NCBI GenBank assembly: GCA_023416955.1
Contig: JAEZGM010000038.1
Location: 18,868-82,867, forward strand
Reading direction: 5' to 3'
Origin: Bacillota bacterium
GTDB taxonomy: Bacteria; Bacillota; Clostridia; Oscillospirales; Acutalibacteraceae
Length of the DNA: 64,000 nt
Part shown: one piece after another, positions 34,640 to 43,658 of the stretch
Layout of the letters: each line of letters begins with the position of its first letter
How positions within the stretch are numbered: position 1 is the first letter of the stretch
Translations under genes and position numbers: made by a program
The notes under the pieces: model-generated
Database searches by the model: none
Seen by the model: only the letters and a program-made list of their open reading frames with translations
Told to the model about the DNA's origin: nothing

Positions 34640-35923
34640 ATGATTCCTATCATAAAAAAAGGCGGAACGCTCGGCCGCGATTTTATCGCTCAGCTGAAAC
34701 TGCGCACGGAAAACGCAAACAGCGCGGTGGATTCCGCCGTCGCTGAAATTATTGAAGCGGTTCGGCAAAGAGGCGACCAAGCCGTGAAAGAATTTACACT
34801 TCGGTTTGACGGCACTGCACCGGAACATACGGAAATCAGCCGTCAGGAGATGGAATCTCTGACGGAGCAATGTGACCCGGAATTTTTGTCCGCTTTGCAG
34901 CGCGCGGCAGAGAATATTACCGATTTCCACCAGCGCCAAAAGCAGCAAAGCTGGCTGAACACACAGGCAAACGGAGTTCTGATGGGGCAGCGTGTGCGCG
35001 GTCTGGCGAAAGTGGGGATTTATGTGCCCGGCGGCACGGCGGCATACCCTTCCTCCGTATTAATGAACGCCATTCCGGCGAAAATCGCCGGGGTCGGGGA
35101 GCTGATTATGGTAACGCCCCCCGGCAAAGACGGCAGGCCGAATCCTGACATTATGGCTGCCGCGCTTACGGCGGGCGTTGACAGGGTCTTTCTGGTGGGC
35201 GGCGCACAGGCGGTCGCGGCGCTTGCTTTCGGTACGGAAACTATTCCAAAGGTGGACAAAATTGTGGGGCCCGGGAATATTTACGTCGCGACAGCAAAAA
35301 AACATCTTTTCGGAACGGTCGACATTGATATGATTGCGGGGCCGAGCGAAATTCTGATTCTTGCTGATGAAACGGCAAAACCGAAATTTCTGGCAGCCGA
35401 TTTAATGTCACAGGCAGAACACGACGTGCTGGCCTCCGCCATTTTGCTGACAACGTCCGAAATAATTGCGGAGCAAACGGTGCAGCAGATTTATGAGCAG
35501 ATTGAATCCCTGTCAAGAAAAGAAATTATTCACCAATCGCTTGACCGGTTCGGCGCAGTTATCGTGTGCAGCGATATGGAAGAAGCCGTGAATTTCGCGA
35601 ACGAACTGGCACCGGAGCATCTGGAAATCTGTGCAGCGAACCCTATGGAATTCATCGGTAAAATTGATAACGCGGGCTCCGTATTTCTTGGAAACTATTC
35701 GCCGGAACCGCTGGGCGATTACTTTGCGGGGCCGAATCATGTGCTGCCGACCAGCGGCACGGCGCGTTTCTTTTCCCCGCTTTCCGTGGACAGCTTTGTG
35801 AAAAAATCCAGTTTTATTTATTATACGAAACAGGCGCTCGCGCTGGCGCAGCAGGACATTATCAAGCTGGCGGAAACAGAGGGACTGACCGCCCACGCAA
35901 ATTCCATTAAAGTGAGGGGTTAA
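34640..35923 (+). CDS. hisD: histidinol dehydrogenase
   Basis: Oxidises histidinol to histidine in two NAD-dependent steps. 427 residues; motifs GIYVPGGTAAYPSSVLMNAI, PGNIYVATAKK, IAGPSEI and the zinc-ligand region QAEHD, with APEHLEI further on. ATG 34640 has AAGGAGGG just upstream; the frame runs a further 48 bp upstream inside hisG without a ribosome site. Intergenic distance is 1 bp, so it is coupled to hisG. Confidence 0.96.
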   Translation: MIPIIKKGGTLGRDFIAQLKLRTENANSAVDSAVAEIIEAVRQRGDQAVKEFTLRFDGTAPEHTEISRQEMESLTEQCDPEFLSALQRAAENITDFHQRQKQQSWLNTQANGVLMGQRVRGLAKVGIYVPGGTAAYPSSVLMNAIPAKIAGVGELIMVTPPGKDGRPNPDIMAAALTAGVDRVFLVGGAQAVAALAFGTETIPKVDKIVGPGNIYVATAKKHLFGTVDIDMIAGPSEILILADETAKPKFLAADLMSQAEHDVLASAILLTTSEIIAEQTVQQIYEQIESLSRKEIIHQSLDRFGAVIVCSDMEEAVNFANELAPEHLEICAANPMEFIGKIDNAGSVFLGNYSPEPLGDYFAGPNHVLPTSGTARFFSPLSVDSFVKKSSFIYYTKQALALAQQDIIKLAETEGLTAHANSIKVRG

Positions 35924-35926
35924 ATC

Positions 35927-36979
35927 ATGGCATATCGCTTGAATGATAAAATCAGGGATTTAACACCGTACGAACCGATTTCTGGGACGTATCATATTCG
36001 GTTGGATGCCAACGAATCCTTTATGCCGTTGCCGGATGTTCTTCAGGAAAGAATACAGGAAGTCGTGAAACAGGTTTCGTATAACCGCTACCCAGATTCC
36101 AAAGCAGAGGAGCTTTGTGCACGATTTGCCGGGTATTACGGACTGAATCCGGCTGCTGTTACGGCGGGTAACGGTTCCGATGAATTGATTTCCGTCATTT
36201 GCAACGCGTTTCTCATGAAGGGGGAGACCATGCTCACCGTTTCCCCAGACTTTTCCATGTATCGTTTTTATGCCTCTGTTTCCGAATGCAACTGTGTTGT
36301 TCATCCCAAGAATCCGGATTTGACCATAGACGTGGATAAACTGATTGCGGACGCCAACGAGCACGACGCCAAAATGATTGTTTTTTCCAATCCGTGCAAT
36401 CCTACTTCACTCGGGTTAAAAAAGGAAGAGGTCCGGCGGCTTATTCGCTCCGTAAAGGCGCTTGTTGTGCTGGACGAAGCCTACATGGATTTTTGGGATC
36501 AGTCGCTGCTGCCGGAGGTGGAGCAATACGACAATCTGATGATTTTGCGCACCTGTTCGAAAGCATTCGGCATGGCTGCAATCCGTCTCGGTTTTGCAGT
36601 TGCCAATCCTACGCTGACGAATGCGCTAAAAGCTGTGAAATCCCCTTACAATGTGAATTCGCTGACGCAGGCAATCGGCGCAGCCGTCTTGGGTGAGCGT
36701 CAGATTCTTGAAAGCGGGCTTACGGAAGTGCTGAAATCACGGGATGAACTATACAATGGCATGAAGCAAATGGAATCCGAGTATCCGAATAAAATGATTG
36801 TTTATCCGACCGTTACAAATTTTGTGCTGGTTCAACTGGAAAACGCCAAGGAAATCTATCAAAGATTGTTGAACAGCGGCATTGCGGTGCGTTTCATGGG
36901 GGATTTTCTTCGGATTACAGCGGGAACCCCCGAGGAGAACCGAGAGCTTCTTCTGGCTTTTCGACAGGCAATTTTATAG
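35927..36979 (+). CDS. hisC: histidinol-phosphate aminotransferase
   Basis: PLP-dependent fold type I aminotransferase (imidazole acetol-phosphate to histidinol phosphate). 350 residues; LDANESFMPLPD at the N-terminus, NGSDELISVI, NPCNPTS, LDEAYMDF and the lysine motif TCSKAFGMAAIRLGF, then FLRITAGTPEEN. The stop codon TAG is the first three bases of the 95-bp palindromic repeat that separates hisC from hisB. Confidence 0.95.
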   Translation: MAYRLNDKIRDLTPYEPISGTYHIRLDANESFMPLPDVLQERIQEVVKQVSYNRYPDSKAEELCARFAGYYGLNPAAVTAGNGSDELISVICNAFLMKGETMLTVSPDFSMYRFYASVSECNCVVHPKNPDLTIDVDKLIADANEHDAKMIVFSNPCNPTSLGLKKEEVRRLIRSVKALVVLDEAYMDFWDQSLLPEVEQYDNLMILRTCSKAFGMAAIRLGFAVANPTLTNALKAVKSPYNVNSLTQAIGAAVLGERQILESGLTEVLKSRDELYNGMKQMESEYPNKMIVYPTVTNFVLVQLENAKEIYQRLLNSGIAVRFMGDFLRITAGTPEENRELLLAFRQAIL

Positions 36980-37071
36980 GTAAACGATGATTAAGTCGCC
37001 AGACAGCAGTTCGAAGCCGCGAAAATAATGGACTGAGCGGCTTCAGAATTGCTTTAATCAGCGGTTACCTA
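36977..37071. repeat. 95-bp palindromic element between hisC and hisB, long copy
   Basis: Terminal inverted repeats of 19 bp (TAGGTAAACGATGATTAAG and, from the other end, TAGGTAACCGCTGATTAAA; three mismatches) enclose a second inverted repeat, GAAGCCGC / GCGGCTTC, with flanking near-matched arms. It overlaps the hisC stop codon and ends 7 bp before the hisB Shine-Dalgarno. A shorter copy of the same ends is at 51426-51467. Confidence 0.8.
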
Positions 37072-37092
37072 ATTAATGAGGAAGTGTTTGTG

Positions 37093-37668
37093 TTGAGAAC
37101 ATCTGTTCAGAATCGTAAAACAAAAGAAACGGATATAAAGCTTGAGCTTTCGCTGGACGGCGGGGAAGCTGCTGTTTCCACCGGAGTGGGTTTTTTCGAC
37201 CATATGCTGAATGCTTTTGCCGTACACGGTGGTTTCGGGCTGAAAATAGAAGCGCAGGGCGATCTTTGGGTTGACTGCCACCACACCGTGGAGGACGTGG
37301 GAATCGTGCTGGGCAAATCGTTCGCACAGGCACTGGGTGATAAATCCGCCATTGCCCGTTACGGCAGTTTTTACATCCCGATGGACGAAGCGCTCGCGTT
37401 TGCCAGTGTCGATATCAGCGGCAGGCCATTTCTGGTATTTCAGGCATCCTTTCAGCAGGAGTGCGTCGGGGATTTCGATACCTGTATGACGGAGGAATTT
37501 TTTCGCGCTTTTGCCATGAATGCCGGAATTACGCTGCATATCCGTCTGGAATACGGCATGAATGCCCATCATGAAATTGAAGCAATTTTTAAGGCCGTCG
37601 CCCACGCGATGCGTATCGCGGTGACGCAAACGGAAGAAGGCGTACTTTCCACAAAAGGTACACTTTGA
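37093..37668 (+). CDS. hisB: imidazoleglycerol-phosphate dehydratase
   Basis: Mn-dependent dehydratase; 191 residues from TTG 37093. The start is chosen because GAGGAAG (37078-37084) is 8 bp upstream and the protein then begins MRTSVQNRKTKETDI as homologues do; a GTG at 37084 lies within that site. Metal motifs: FFDHMLNAFAVHG, then DCHHTVEDVGI, and the C-terminal HHEIEAIFKA. The preceding 95-bp palindromic element separates it from hisC. Confidence 0.96.
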   Translation: MRTSVQNRKTKETDIKLELSLDGGEAAVSTGVGFFDHMLNAFAVHGGFGLKIEAQGDLWVDCHHTVEDVGIVLGKSFAQALGDKSAIARYGSFYIPMDEALAFASVDISGRPFLVFQASFQQECVGDFDTCMTEEFFRAFAMNAGITLHIRLEYGMNAHHEIEAIFKAVAHAMRIAVTQTEEGVLSTKGTL

Positions 37669-37683
37669 GCGGGAGACATTCAG

Positions 37684-38403
37684 ATGATTATTTTACCGGC
37701 AATTGATTTGAAAGACGGCGAATGCGTGCGCCTTGTAAAAGGGGACTACGCTACCGCGCATAAAGTAGCGGAAAGCGCGGTCGAAACCGCAAAGCAATTT
37801 CAGGCTGCGGGCGCCGAATGGATTCATATGGTTGACCTAAACGGCGCGAAGTCCGCGCAGCCGGAGAACAGTGGCGTGATTTTCGATGTATTGAAGAACA
37901 CGCCTCTGAAAGTGGAAATCGGCGGTGGAATCCGAAACCTTGAAACGGTTGCGTTCTATCTTGAAAATGGCATATCGAGAGTGATCCTTGGCTCCGCCGC
38001 ACTCAGCAATCCGAATTTGGTGCAAACTGCGGTAAGGCGGTACGGTGACCGAATTGCCGTCGGTATTGACGCAAGGGACGGGAATGTTGCCGCGCAGGGT
38101 TGGACGGAGACCTCTGCAGTAAACTACATTGAACTAGCAAAAAAGATGGAAGAATACGGAGTAAAGTATATTATCTTTACAGATATTTCCCGGGACGGTA
38201 CATTGACCGGGCCGAATCTGGAAATGCTGAATACGCTGAATCAGGCGGTATCCAGTAATGTTATCGCAAGCGGTGGGGTCAGCAATCTGAAAGATATCGC
38301 GAATTTGCTGCGTTTAGGCCTTTACGGCGCGATTTGCGGTAAGGCGGTATACACCGGAGATCTTGATTTGAAGTCAGCAATTCCAATGACAAAAGGAGCA
38401 TAA
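37684..38403 (+). CDS. hisA: ProFAR isomerase
   Basis: Isomerises the phosphoribosyl-formimino-AICAR ribotide. 239 residues, TIM barrel; PAIDLKDGECVRLVKGDY, VEIGGGIRN and VIASGGVSN are characteristic of HisA (HisF would begin with PCLDVKDGRVVKG). It immediately follows hisB. The HisH/HisF pair that uses its product is not encoded anywhere in this operon. Confidence 0.96.
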   Translation: MIILPAIDLKDGECVRLVKGDYATAHKVAESAVETAKQFQAAGAEWIHMVDLNGAKSAQPENSGVIFDVLKNTPLKVEIGGGIRNLETVAFYLENGISRVILGSAALSNPNLVQTAVRRYGDRIAVGIDARDGNVAAQGWTETSAVNYIELAKKMEEYGVKYIIFTDISRDGTLTGPNLEMLNTLNQAVSSNVIASGGVSNLKDIANLLRLGLYGAICGKAVYTGDLDLKSAIPMTKGA

Positions 38404-38404
38404 A

Positions 38405-38764
38405 ATGGAAGGATTAAATGGTGTAAAGCAAAACGCCTTTATAGATAAATTCTTTCAAAAAGGGGAGTTGCTCCCCGCGATTGTTCAGGAATACGGGACC
38501 GGAGAAGTGCTGATGCTCGCCTATATGAACCGGGAGTCACTGCGAAAGACAATGGAGACCGGCTATACCTGGTTTTACAGCCGTTCCCGTCAGGAACTGT
38601 GGAATAAAGGCGCGACTTCGGGTCACTTGCAGAAAATTGTCAGCATCAAAGGCGACTGTGACGATGATACCCTGCTGATTACAGTACATCAGACTGGGGC
38701 GGCGTGCCACACCGGCGCGCATAGCTGCTTTTTTAATGAGATATGGAGGGATATCAATGGATGA
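38405..38764 (+). CDS. hisI: phosphoribosyl-AMP cyclohydrolase
   Basis: Third step of histidine synthesis. 119 residues; YMNRESLRKTMETGYTWFYS, RQELWNKGATSG and the zinc-binding CDDDTLL with the downstream CHTGAHSCF. HisI and HisE are separate genes here rather than a fused HisIE. The 3' end overlaps the hisE start by 8 bp. Confidence 0.95.
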   Translation: MEGLNGVKQNAFIDKFFQKGELLPAIVQEYGTGEVLMLAYMNRESLRKTMETGYTWFYSRSRQELWNKGATSGHLQKIVSIKGDCDDDTLLITVHQTGAACHTGAHSCFFNEIWRDING

Positions 38765-39083
38765 ATCTATGCAGGCGCTTTACAATATCGTATTAAGCAG
38801 AAAGCGGAATCACGAAGAAGGCTCTTATACCTGTTATCTGTTTGAAAAAGGGCTCGACAAGATTCTGAAAAAATGCGGGGAAGAGTGCAGCGAAGTGATT
38901 ATCGCGGCGAAAAACGGAGACAACGCCGAAACGGTGCTTGAAATTTCCGACCTGCTCTATCACCTGACCGTGCTGATGGTCAACGAAGGCATTTCGCTGC
39001 ACGAGGTTAAAGCCGAACTGGACAAACGCAGTGAAAAAACCGGCAATTTAAAGACTTTTCACCAGGTGGATAAAAACAGCTGA
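38757..39083 (+). CDS. hisE: phosphoribosyl-ATP pyrophosphatase
   Basis: Second step of histidine synthesis; all-alpha MazG-like fold, 108 residues. KKCGEECSEVIIAAKN (metal binding) and EISDLLYHLTVLM. ATG 38757 has GGAGG 7 bp upstream; ATG 38736 in the same frame lies inside hisI without a site. Last gene of the his operon, followed by a palindrome at 39120. Confidence 0.94.
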   Translation: MDESMQALYNIVLSRKRNHEEGSYTCYLFEKGLDKILKKCGEECSEVIIAAKNGDNAETVLEISDLLYHLTVLMVNEGISLHEVKAELDKRSEKTGNLKTFHQVDKNS

Positions 39084-39119
39084 GTTGCTTTTGTCTTCCT
39101 TAACATATAGCGGATATTC

Positions 39120-39182
39120 GCGCGTAAAGAAAGGCTCGGTCGGCGTAAACTCGCCTTCCGGGCCTTCCCTCCGTTTATGCGC
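39120..39182. repeat. 63-nt palindromic hairpin between hisE and the pseudouridine synthase gene
   Basis: Outer arms GCGCGTAAA / TTTATGCGC and inner arms GGCTCGGTCGGCG / CGCCTTCCGGGCC around a TAAACT loop. No T-tract on either strand. It lies between convergent genes and may act as a terminator or be a repeat remnant. Confidence 0.55.
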
Positions 39183-39186
39183 AATA

Positions 39187-40143
39187 TCAAAGCTTCTCAA
39201 ATTCATTGAGAAACCAGATGTCCTGCGCTTCAAATTCTTTACCATTCAAGTAATTCAGAATCCCCGCGTCTGTTGTAAAGGTAAACTTCAATTGGTAGGA
39301 GTACAGCGCCTGATACTTAAAACCGCTCGCCTTGTTTATGGCATTGGTTCCGTATTTTCCGTCGCCCGCAAGCGGGTGGCCGATGGAAGCAAGGTGCGCG
39401 CGAATCTGGTGGGTGCGCCCGGTCAGAAGCTCCACTTCCAAAAGGCTGTACTGCCCGTGCTCTGCCAGAACACGGTATTTTGTGCGGATCGTTTTGGAAT
39501 CGTCCGTGGGGCGGTTCAGAATATAGACCTTATTTTGATTTTCGTTTTTTTCCAAAAAGTCTTCAAGGGTGGCTTCTTTCTTTTTCAGAATCCCGTGCAC
39601 AATGCAAAGGTACATCTTTTGAAGCTCACGCCGTTTCACCTTTTCATTCATGATGCGCAGCGTTTCCGCATTTTTCGCCGCCATTACAATGCCGCCCGTA
39701 TTGCGGTCAATCCGGTTGATCAGCGCGGGGGCGAAGGAAGCCTCATCTTCGGGGCGGTATTCCCCTTTGCTGTGTAGATAATGCTGTACGCGCGCAATCA
39801 GGGAATCAAAATGATATTGCTCGTCGGGGTGAACGATCAACCCCGGTTTTTTATCGAGAATCATAATGTTTTGATCTTCATAAATAATGTTCAGCTTATC
39901 CGGCGCTTTCAGAAAATCATATTCTTTCTGTTCCTGTTGGAAAAATTCATCCTTCAGGTACATTGTGAGCACGTCCCCGGTTTCCAGCCGGGTAGAAATT
40001 TCGCAGCGCTTTCCGTTGCATTTGATATCTTTTTTGCGGATTGCCTTATACATCATGGACTGCGGCAGATTGCGGTAGGTCTTGGTAAGAAATTTGTCGA
40101 GCCGCTGCCCGGAATCATTTTTGCCGATTACAATTTCTTTCAT
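39187..40143 (-). CDS. RluA-family 23S rRNA/tRNA pseudouridine synthase
   Basis: 318 residues: an N-terminal S4 RNA-binding domain (SGQRLDKFLTKTYRNLPQS, about 10-80) then the pseudouridine synthase core with NRIDRNTGGIVMAAK (catalytic Asp) and GRTHQIRAHLASIGHPLAGD. The target uridine cannot be assigned from sequence (RluC/RluD-like). Only gene on the minus strand here, convergent with the his operon. Confidence 0.92.
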   Translation of the reverse strand: MKEIVIGKNDSGQRLDKFLTKTYRNLPQSMMYKAIRKKDIKCNGKRCEISTRLETGDVLTMYLKDEFFQQEQKEYDFLKAPDKLNIIYEDQNIMILDKKPGLIVHPDEQYHFDSLIARVQHYLHSKGEYRPEDEASFAPALINRIDRNTGGIVMAAKNAETLRIMNEKVKRRELQKMYLCIVHGILKKKEATLEDFLEKNENQNKVYILNRPTDDSKTIRTKYRVLAEHGQYSLLEVELLTGRTHQIRAHLASIGHPLAGDGKYGTNAINKASGFKYQALYSYQLKFTFTTDAGILNYLNGKEFEAQDIWFLNEFEKL

Positions 40144-40246
40144 AAATCACAGATGCTCCCGAATTACAGTGAGATTTCTGCGTTCGCCGCAGAATATGCC
40201 TATAAAGTATATCATGGATTCCGCTGCGGCGAAAGCCGAAAATACT

Positions 40247-40274
40247 TTGCAAACAAAATATTTTAGTATATAAT
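40247..40274 (+). promoter_or_regulatory. sigma-A promoter of pyrE
   Basis: TTGCAA (40247-40252), 16-bp spacer, TATAAT (40269-40274). No PyrR attenuator is visible in the short leader. Confidence 0.65.
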
Positions 40275-40310
40275 AAAACTAATAATGCAAACGGAAAAAG
40301 GAGAACGGGA

Positions 40311-40892
40311 ATGATCACACAGGAAAGAGTTATGGACATACTAAAAGAGGCCGGCGTCCTTTTAGAGGGCCATTTTAAGCTGACATCCGGAAGGCACAGC
40401 AACAAATATTTGCAGTGTGCTAAAATATTCCGCAATACGAAATACAGTGAGGAGCTCTGCGGTGCGCTTGCAGAGCAGTTTCAAAACGACGGCATTCAGA
40501 TTGTAATCGGCCCGGCGATGGGCGCGGTGCAAATGGCCTATGAAGTAAGCCGCACCCTGCACTGTGAAAATTTCTTTACTGAACGTGATGAAACAGGGCA
40601 CATGGTGCTTCGCCGCGGCTTTGCCGTAAACCCCGGCGACCGTGTGTTGGTTGTGGAAGATGTGATTACCACCGGCGGCTCGGTGTGCGAAGTCATTGAG
40701 CTCGTCAAAGCCGCGGGTGGGGAAGTCGTGGGTGTGGGTTCCGTCGTTGACCGTACCGGCGGAAAAATTGATTTCGGCGTACCGTTTAAAGCTGTTATTT
40801 CTGTCGAAGTAGAGTCGTGGGAACCGGAAGACTGCCCGCTCTGCAAGGCAGGAGCGACGGCTCCGGTAAAGCCGGGAAGCCGAAAGATATAG
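40311..40892 (+). CDS. pyrE: orotate phosphoribosyltransferase
   Basis: Makes OMP from orotate and PRPP. 193 residues; FKLTSGRHSNKYLQC, the PRPP loop VLVVEDVITTGGSV (about 108-121) and a C-terminal CPLCKAG segment. This cysteine-containing end is typical of the longer Clostridia PyrE type. It stands alone rather than in a pyr operon. Confidence 0.93.
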   Translation: MITQERVMDILKEAGVLLEGHFKLTSGRHSNKYLQCAKIFRNTKYSEELCGALAEQFQNDGIQIVIGPAMGAVQMAYEVSRTLHCENFFTERDETGHMVLRRGFAVNPGDRVLVVEDVITTGGSVCEVIELVKAAGGEVVGVGSVVDRTGGKIDFGVPFKAVISVEVESWEPEDCPLCKAGATAPVKPGSRKI

Positions 40893-40920
40893 CCGATAAA
40901 AATGTGAAGGAGAGGCCGCA

Positions 40921-41670
40921 TTGGATACAAAGGACGATTATCCGCCGAAAGGAAAAAAGGCTGAACCCTCCGTTCACAGCGGCCACAGGGAACGAATTAA
41001 AAACAAGTTTTTAGCGGAAGGGCTTGACCGTTTCGAACCCCATGAGGTGCTGGAGCTGCTCTTGTATTTTGGAATTCCGCTGAAAGATACCAATGCAATC
41101 GGCCATGCTCTTATTAATCAGTTCGGTTCACTTTCCGCTGTATTTGACGCGCCGATTGAAGAGCTGACGAAAGTCAGCGGGGTGGGCAAGTCAGCCGCAA
41201 CGCTCATCAAATTGATTCCCGAGATTTGCCGGCGGTATCAGGATAACCTGAATAACGATAAGAAAAGGATATTCGGCACGGAGGAAGCAGCAAAAATTTT
41301 GATCGGAAAATTCATGGGACGACAGAATGAAGCCGTAGTTCTGATGCTGATGGACAGCAAAAGCCGGTTGCTTTACTGTGACGTAATCAATGAGGGTTCG
41401 GCGATTGCGGCCAATATTTATATTAAGAAAATTGTGCGTCAGGCGGTACAGTACAACGCGGTATATGCGATTCTCGCACACAATCACCCAAGTGGAAACT
41501 GTTTGCCGTCAAAACAGGACTTGGATACGACGCGTTGGGTGTTTAACGCGCTTCAGACGGTGGAAGTACGGATGCTTGACCATATTATTGTGAGCGACAA
41601 CGATTATTTTTCCGTCGCAAATACGGAAATAATGCCGGACTTATTTGATCCCCGGAAGGACACGGAATGA
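40921..41670 (+). CDS. radC: RadC-family JAB-domain protein
   Basis: 249 residues; N-terminal helix-hairpin-helix (SGVGKSAATLIKLIP, about 85-100) and a C-terminal JAMM/JAB metalloprotease-like domain with HNHPSGNCLPSKQD (zinc-binding His187, His189 and Asp). Named RadC by homology; no clear repair role is established. TTG start at 40921 with AAGGAGAG upstream; the frame overlaps nothing of pyrE. It overlaps uvrB by 4 bp, suggesting co-expression with the excision-repair genes. Confidence 0.9.
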   Translation: MDTKDDYPPKGKKAEPSVHSGHRERIKNKFLAEGLDRFEPHEVLELLLYFGIPLKDTNAIGHALINQFGSLSAVFDAPIEELTKVSGVGKSAATLIKLIPEICRRYQDNLNNDKKRIFGTEEAAKILIGKFMGRQNEAVVLMLMDSKSRLLYCDVINEGSAIAANIYIKKIVRQAVQYNAVYAILAHNHPSGNCLPSKQDLDTTRWVFNALQTVEVRMLDHIIVSDNDYFSVANTEIMPDLFDPRKDTE

Positions 41671-43634
41671 CTATGGATTTTAAATTGGTTTCACAATATC
41701 AGCCGACCGGCGATCAGCCAAAGGCGATTCAGGGGTTGGTCGAAGGGCTGGAAAAAGGATACCGGGAACAGACGCTGCTCGGCGTAACGGGTTCCGGCAA
41801 AACATTTACGATGGCAAACGTCATCGCGCAGATGAACCGGCCCACGCTGGTACTGGCGCACAACAAAACGCTGGCAGCGCAGCTTTGCTCGGAATTTCGC
41901 GAGTTTTTTCCGGAAAATTCCGTGGAGTATTTCGTAAGCTATTACGACTATTATCAGCCTGAGGCCTATATTGCGACCACGGATACCTACATTGAGAAGG
42001 ACTCCGCCATCAACGACGAGATCGATAAGTTGAGGCACTCCGCCACCTCAGCGCTGTCCGAACGCCGCGACGTCATCATCGTTGCAAGCGTCTCGTGTAT
42101 TTACAGCCTGGGCGACCCAATTGACTACCGAACGATGGTCATTTCACTTCGTCCTGGGATGCAGAAAAACAGGGACGAGCTGCTGCGCAAGCTGGTGGAA
42201 ATACAGTATGAGCGGAATGATATCAATTTTGTCCGTAACAAATTTCGCGTCCGTGGGGACGTTGTTGAAATTTTCCCCGCTCAGTCAAATGATACCGCAG
42301 TCCGCGTGGAATTTTTCGGCGACGAAATTGACAGAATCACCGAAATCAATGTGCTGACCGGTGAATTAAAAGCGGAGATAAAGCATGTTGCGATTTACCC
42401 GGCGTCGCATTATATTGTTCCGCACGAAAAAATGCAGCGCGCGCTGGGTGAAATTCAGCAGGAGATGGAAGAGCGCGTCCGTCTGTTTAAAAGCGAAGGA
42501 AAGCTGATTGAAGCGCAGCGGATTCAGGAACGTACCCAGTATGATATGGAAATGCTGCAGGAAATCGGATTCTGTAAGGGTATTGAGAACTATTCGCGTG
42601 TTATGTCCGGCCGTGCGCCGGGAAGTTCCCCGTTTACCTTGCTGGATTATTTTCCGAAGGATTTTCTGCTGTTTGTGGATGAGTCCCATGTTACGCTGCC
42701 GCAGGTTCGCTCCATGTACGCGGGCGACCGCGCGCGGAAGCAGTCGCTGATCGACTTCGGCTTCCGGCTGCCATCCGCGTTTGACAACCGTCCGCTGAAT
42801 TTCGATGAATTTTATGAGCATGTAAATCAGGCGGTATTTGTGAGCGCGACGCCCGGCGACCTTGAAAAAGAAAAATCGGCGCAGATTGTGGAGCAGGTGA
42901 TTCGCCCGACCGGCCTTGTCGACCCGGAAATTGTGGTCAAGCCGACCGACGGTCAAATTGACGACTTGATTTCAGAAATCAACTTGCGAACAGCGGAAAA
43001 AGAGCGCGTGCTGGTTACGACGCTAACGAAGAAAATGGCGGAAGACCTTACTTCCTACCTGGAAGGGATGGGGATCCGTGTTCGTTACATGCACCATGAT
43101 ATTGACACGGTGGAACGCATGGAAATTATCCGTGACCTGCGGCTCGGCGAGTTTGATGTTTTGGTCGGCATCAATCTGCTGCGCGAAGGATTGGACATTC
43201 CGGAGGTTTCGCTCGTGGCGATTCTGGACGCGGACAAAGAAGGCTTCCTGCGTTCGGAGCGGTCATTGATTCAGACAATCGGCCGCGCGGCGCGTAACGC
43301 AAAGGGACAGGTCATCATGTACGGCGACTCAGTTACGCCGTCTATGGAAAGAGCACTCCGTGAAACGGAGCGCCGCCGCGCGATTCAGATGGCGTATAAC
43401 GCAGAGCACGGAATTGTGCCGCAGACGATTGTCAAAAAAGTGTCTGAAATCCTTGAAATATCCACTCATAAGGATGACGATAAGGGCAAGAAGCAGAAGC
43501 GGCTTACAGCCATTGAGCGTAAGCAGATGATCGAACAGCTTACAAAAGAAATGAAAGCGGCTGCGAAACTGCTTGAATTTGAGCACGCGGCCTATCTGCG
43601 CGACAAAATCAAACAGCTCAGCGGTCAGAAATGA
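41667..43634 (+). CDS. uvrB: excinuclease ABC subunit B
   Basis: Nucleotide excision repair damage-verification helicase. 655 residues; Walker A GVTGSGKT (39-46), the beta-hairpin YYDYYQPEAY, DESH Walker B, motif VI QTIGRAARN and a C-terminal UVR coiled-coil (about 615-650). Start at ATG 41667 or 41673. Adjacent to uvrA, as usual. Confidence 0.97.
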   Translation: MTMDFKLVSQYQPTGDQPKAIQGLVEGLEKGYREQTLLGVTGSGKTFTMANVIAQMNRPTLVLAHNKTLAAQLCSEFREFFPENSVEYFVSYYDYYQPEAYIATTDTYIEKDSAINDEIDKLRHSATSALSERRDVIIVASVSCIYSLGDPIDYRTMVISLRPGMQKNRDELLRKLVEIQYERNDINFVRNKFRVRGDVVEIFPAQSNDTAVRVEFFGDEIDRITEINVLTGELKAEIKHVAIYPASHYIVPHEKMQRALGEIQQEMEERVRLFKSEGKLIEAQRIQERTQYDMEMLQEIGFCKGIENYSRVMSGRAPGSSPFTLLDYFPKDFLLFVDESHVTLPQVRSMYAGDRARKQSLIDFGFRLPSAFDNRPLNFDEFYEHVNQAVFVSATPGDLEKEKSAQIVEQVIRPTGLVDPEIVVKPTDGQIDDLISEINLRTAEKERVLVTTLTKKMAEDLTSYLEGMGIRVRYMHHDIDTVERMEIIRDLRLGEFDVLVGINLLREGLDIPEVSLVAILDADKEGFLRSERSLIQTIGRAARNAKGQVIMYGDSVTPSMERALRETERRRAIQMAYNAEHGIVPQTIVKKVSEILEISTHKDDDKGKKQKRLTAIERKQMIEQLTKEMKAAAKLLEFEHAAYLRDKIKQLSGQK

Positions 43635-43658
43635 TATTTGTTTTCTACGGAGGAAATC

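Noticed and set aside
39048..39245. Minus-strand open frame with a protein-like sequence (GPEGEFTPTEPFFTREYPLY) after the pseudouridine synthase
   Set aside because: It overlaps the hisE end and the palindrome, has no Shine-Dalgarno and is short. Possible remnant, but not supportable as a gene.
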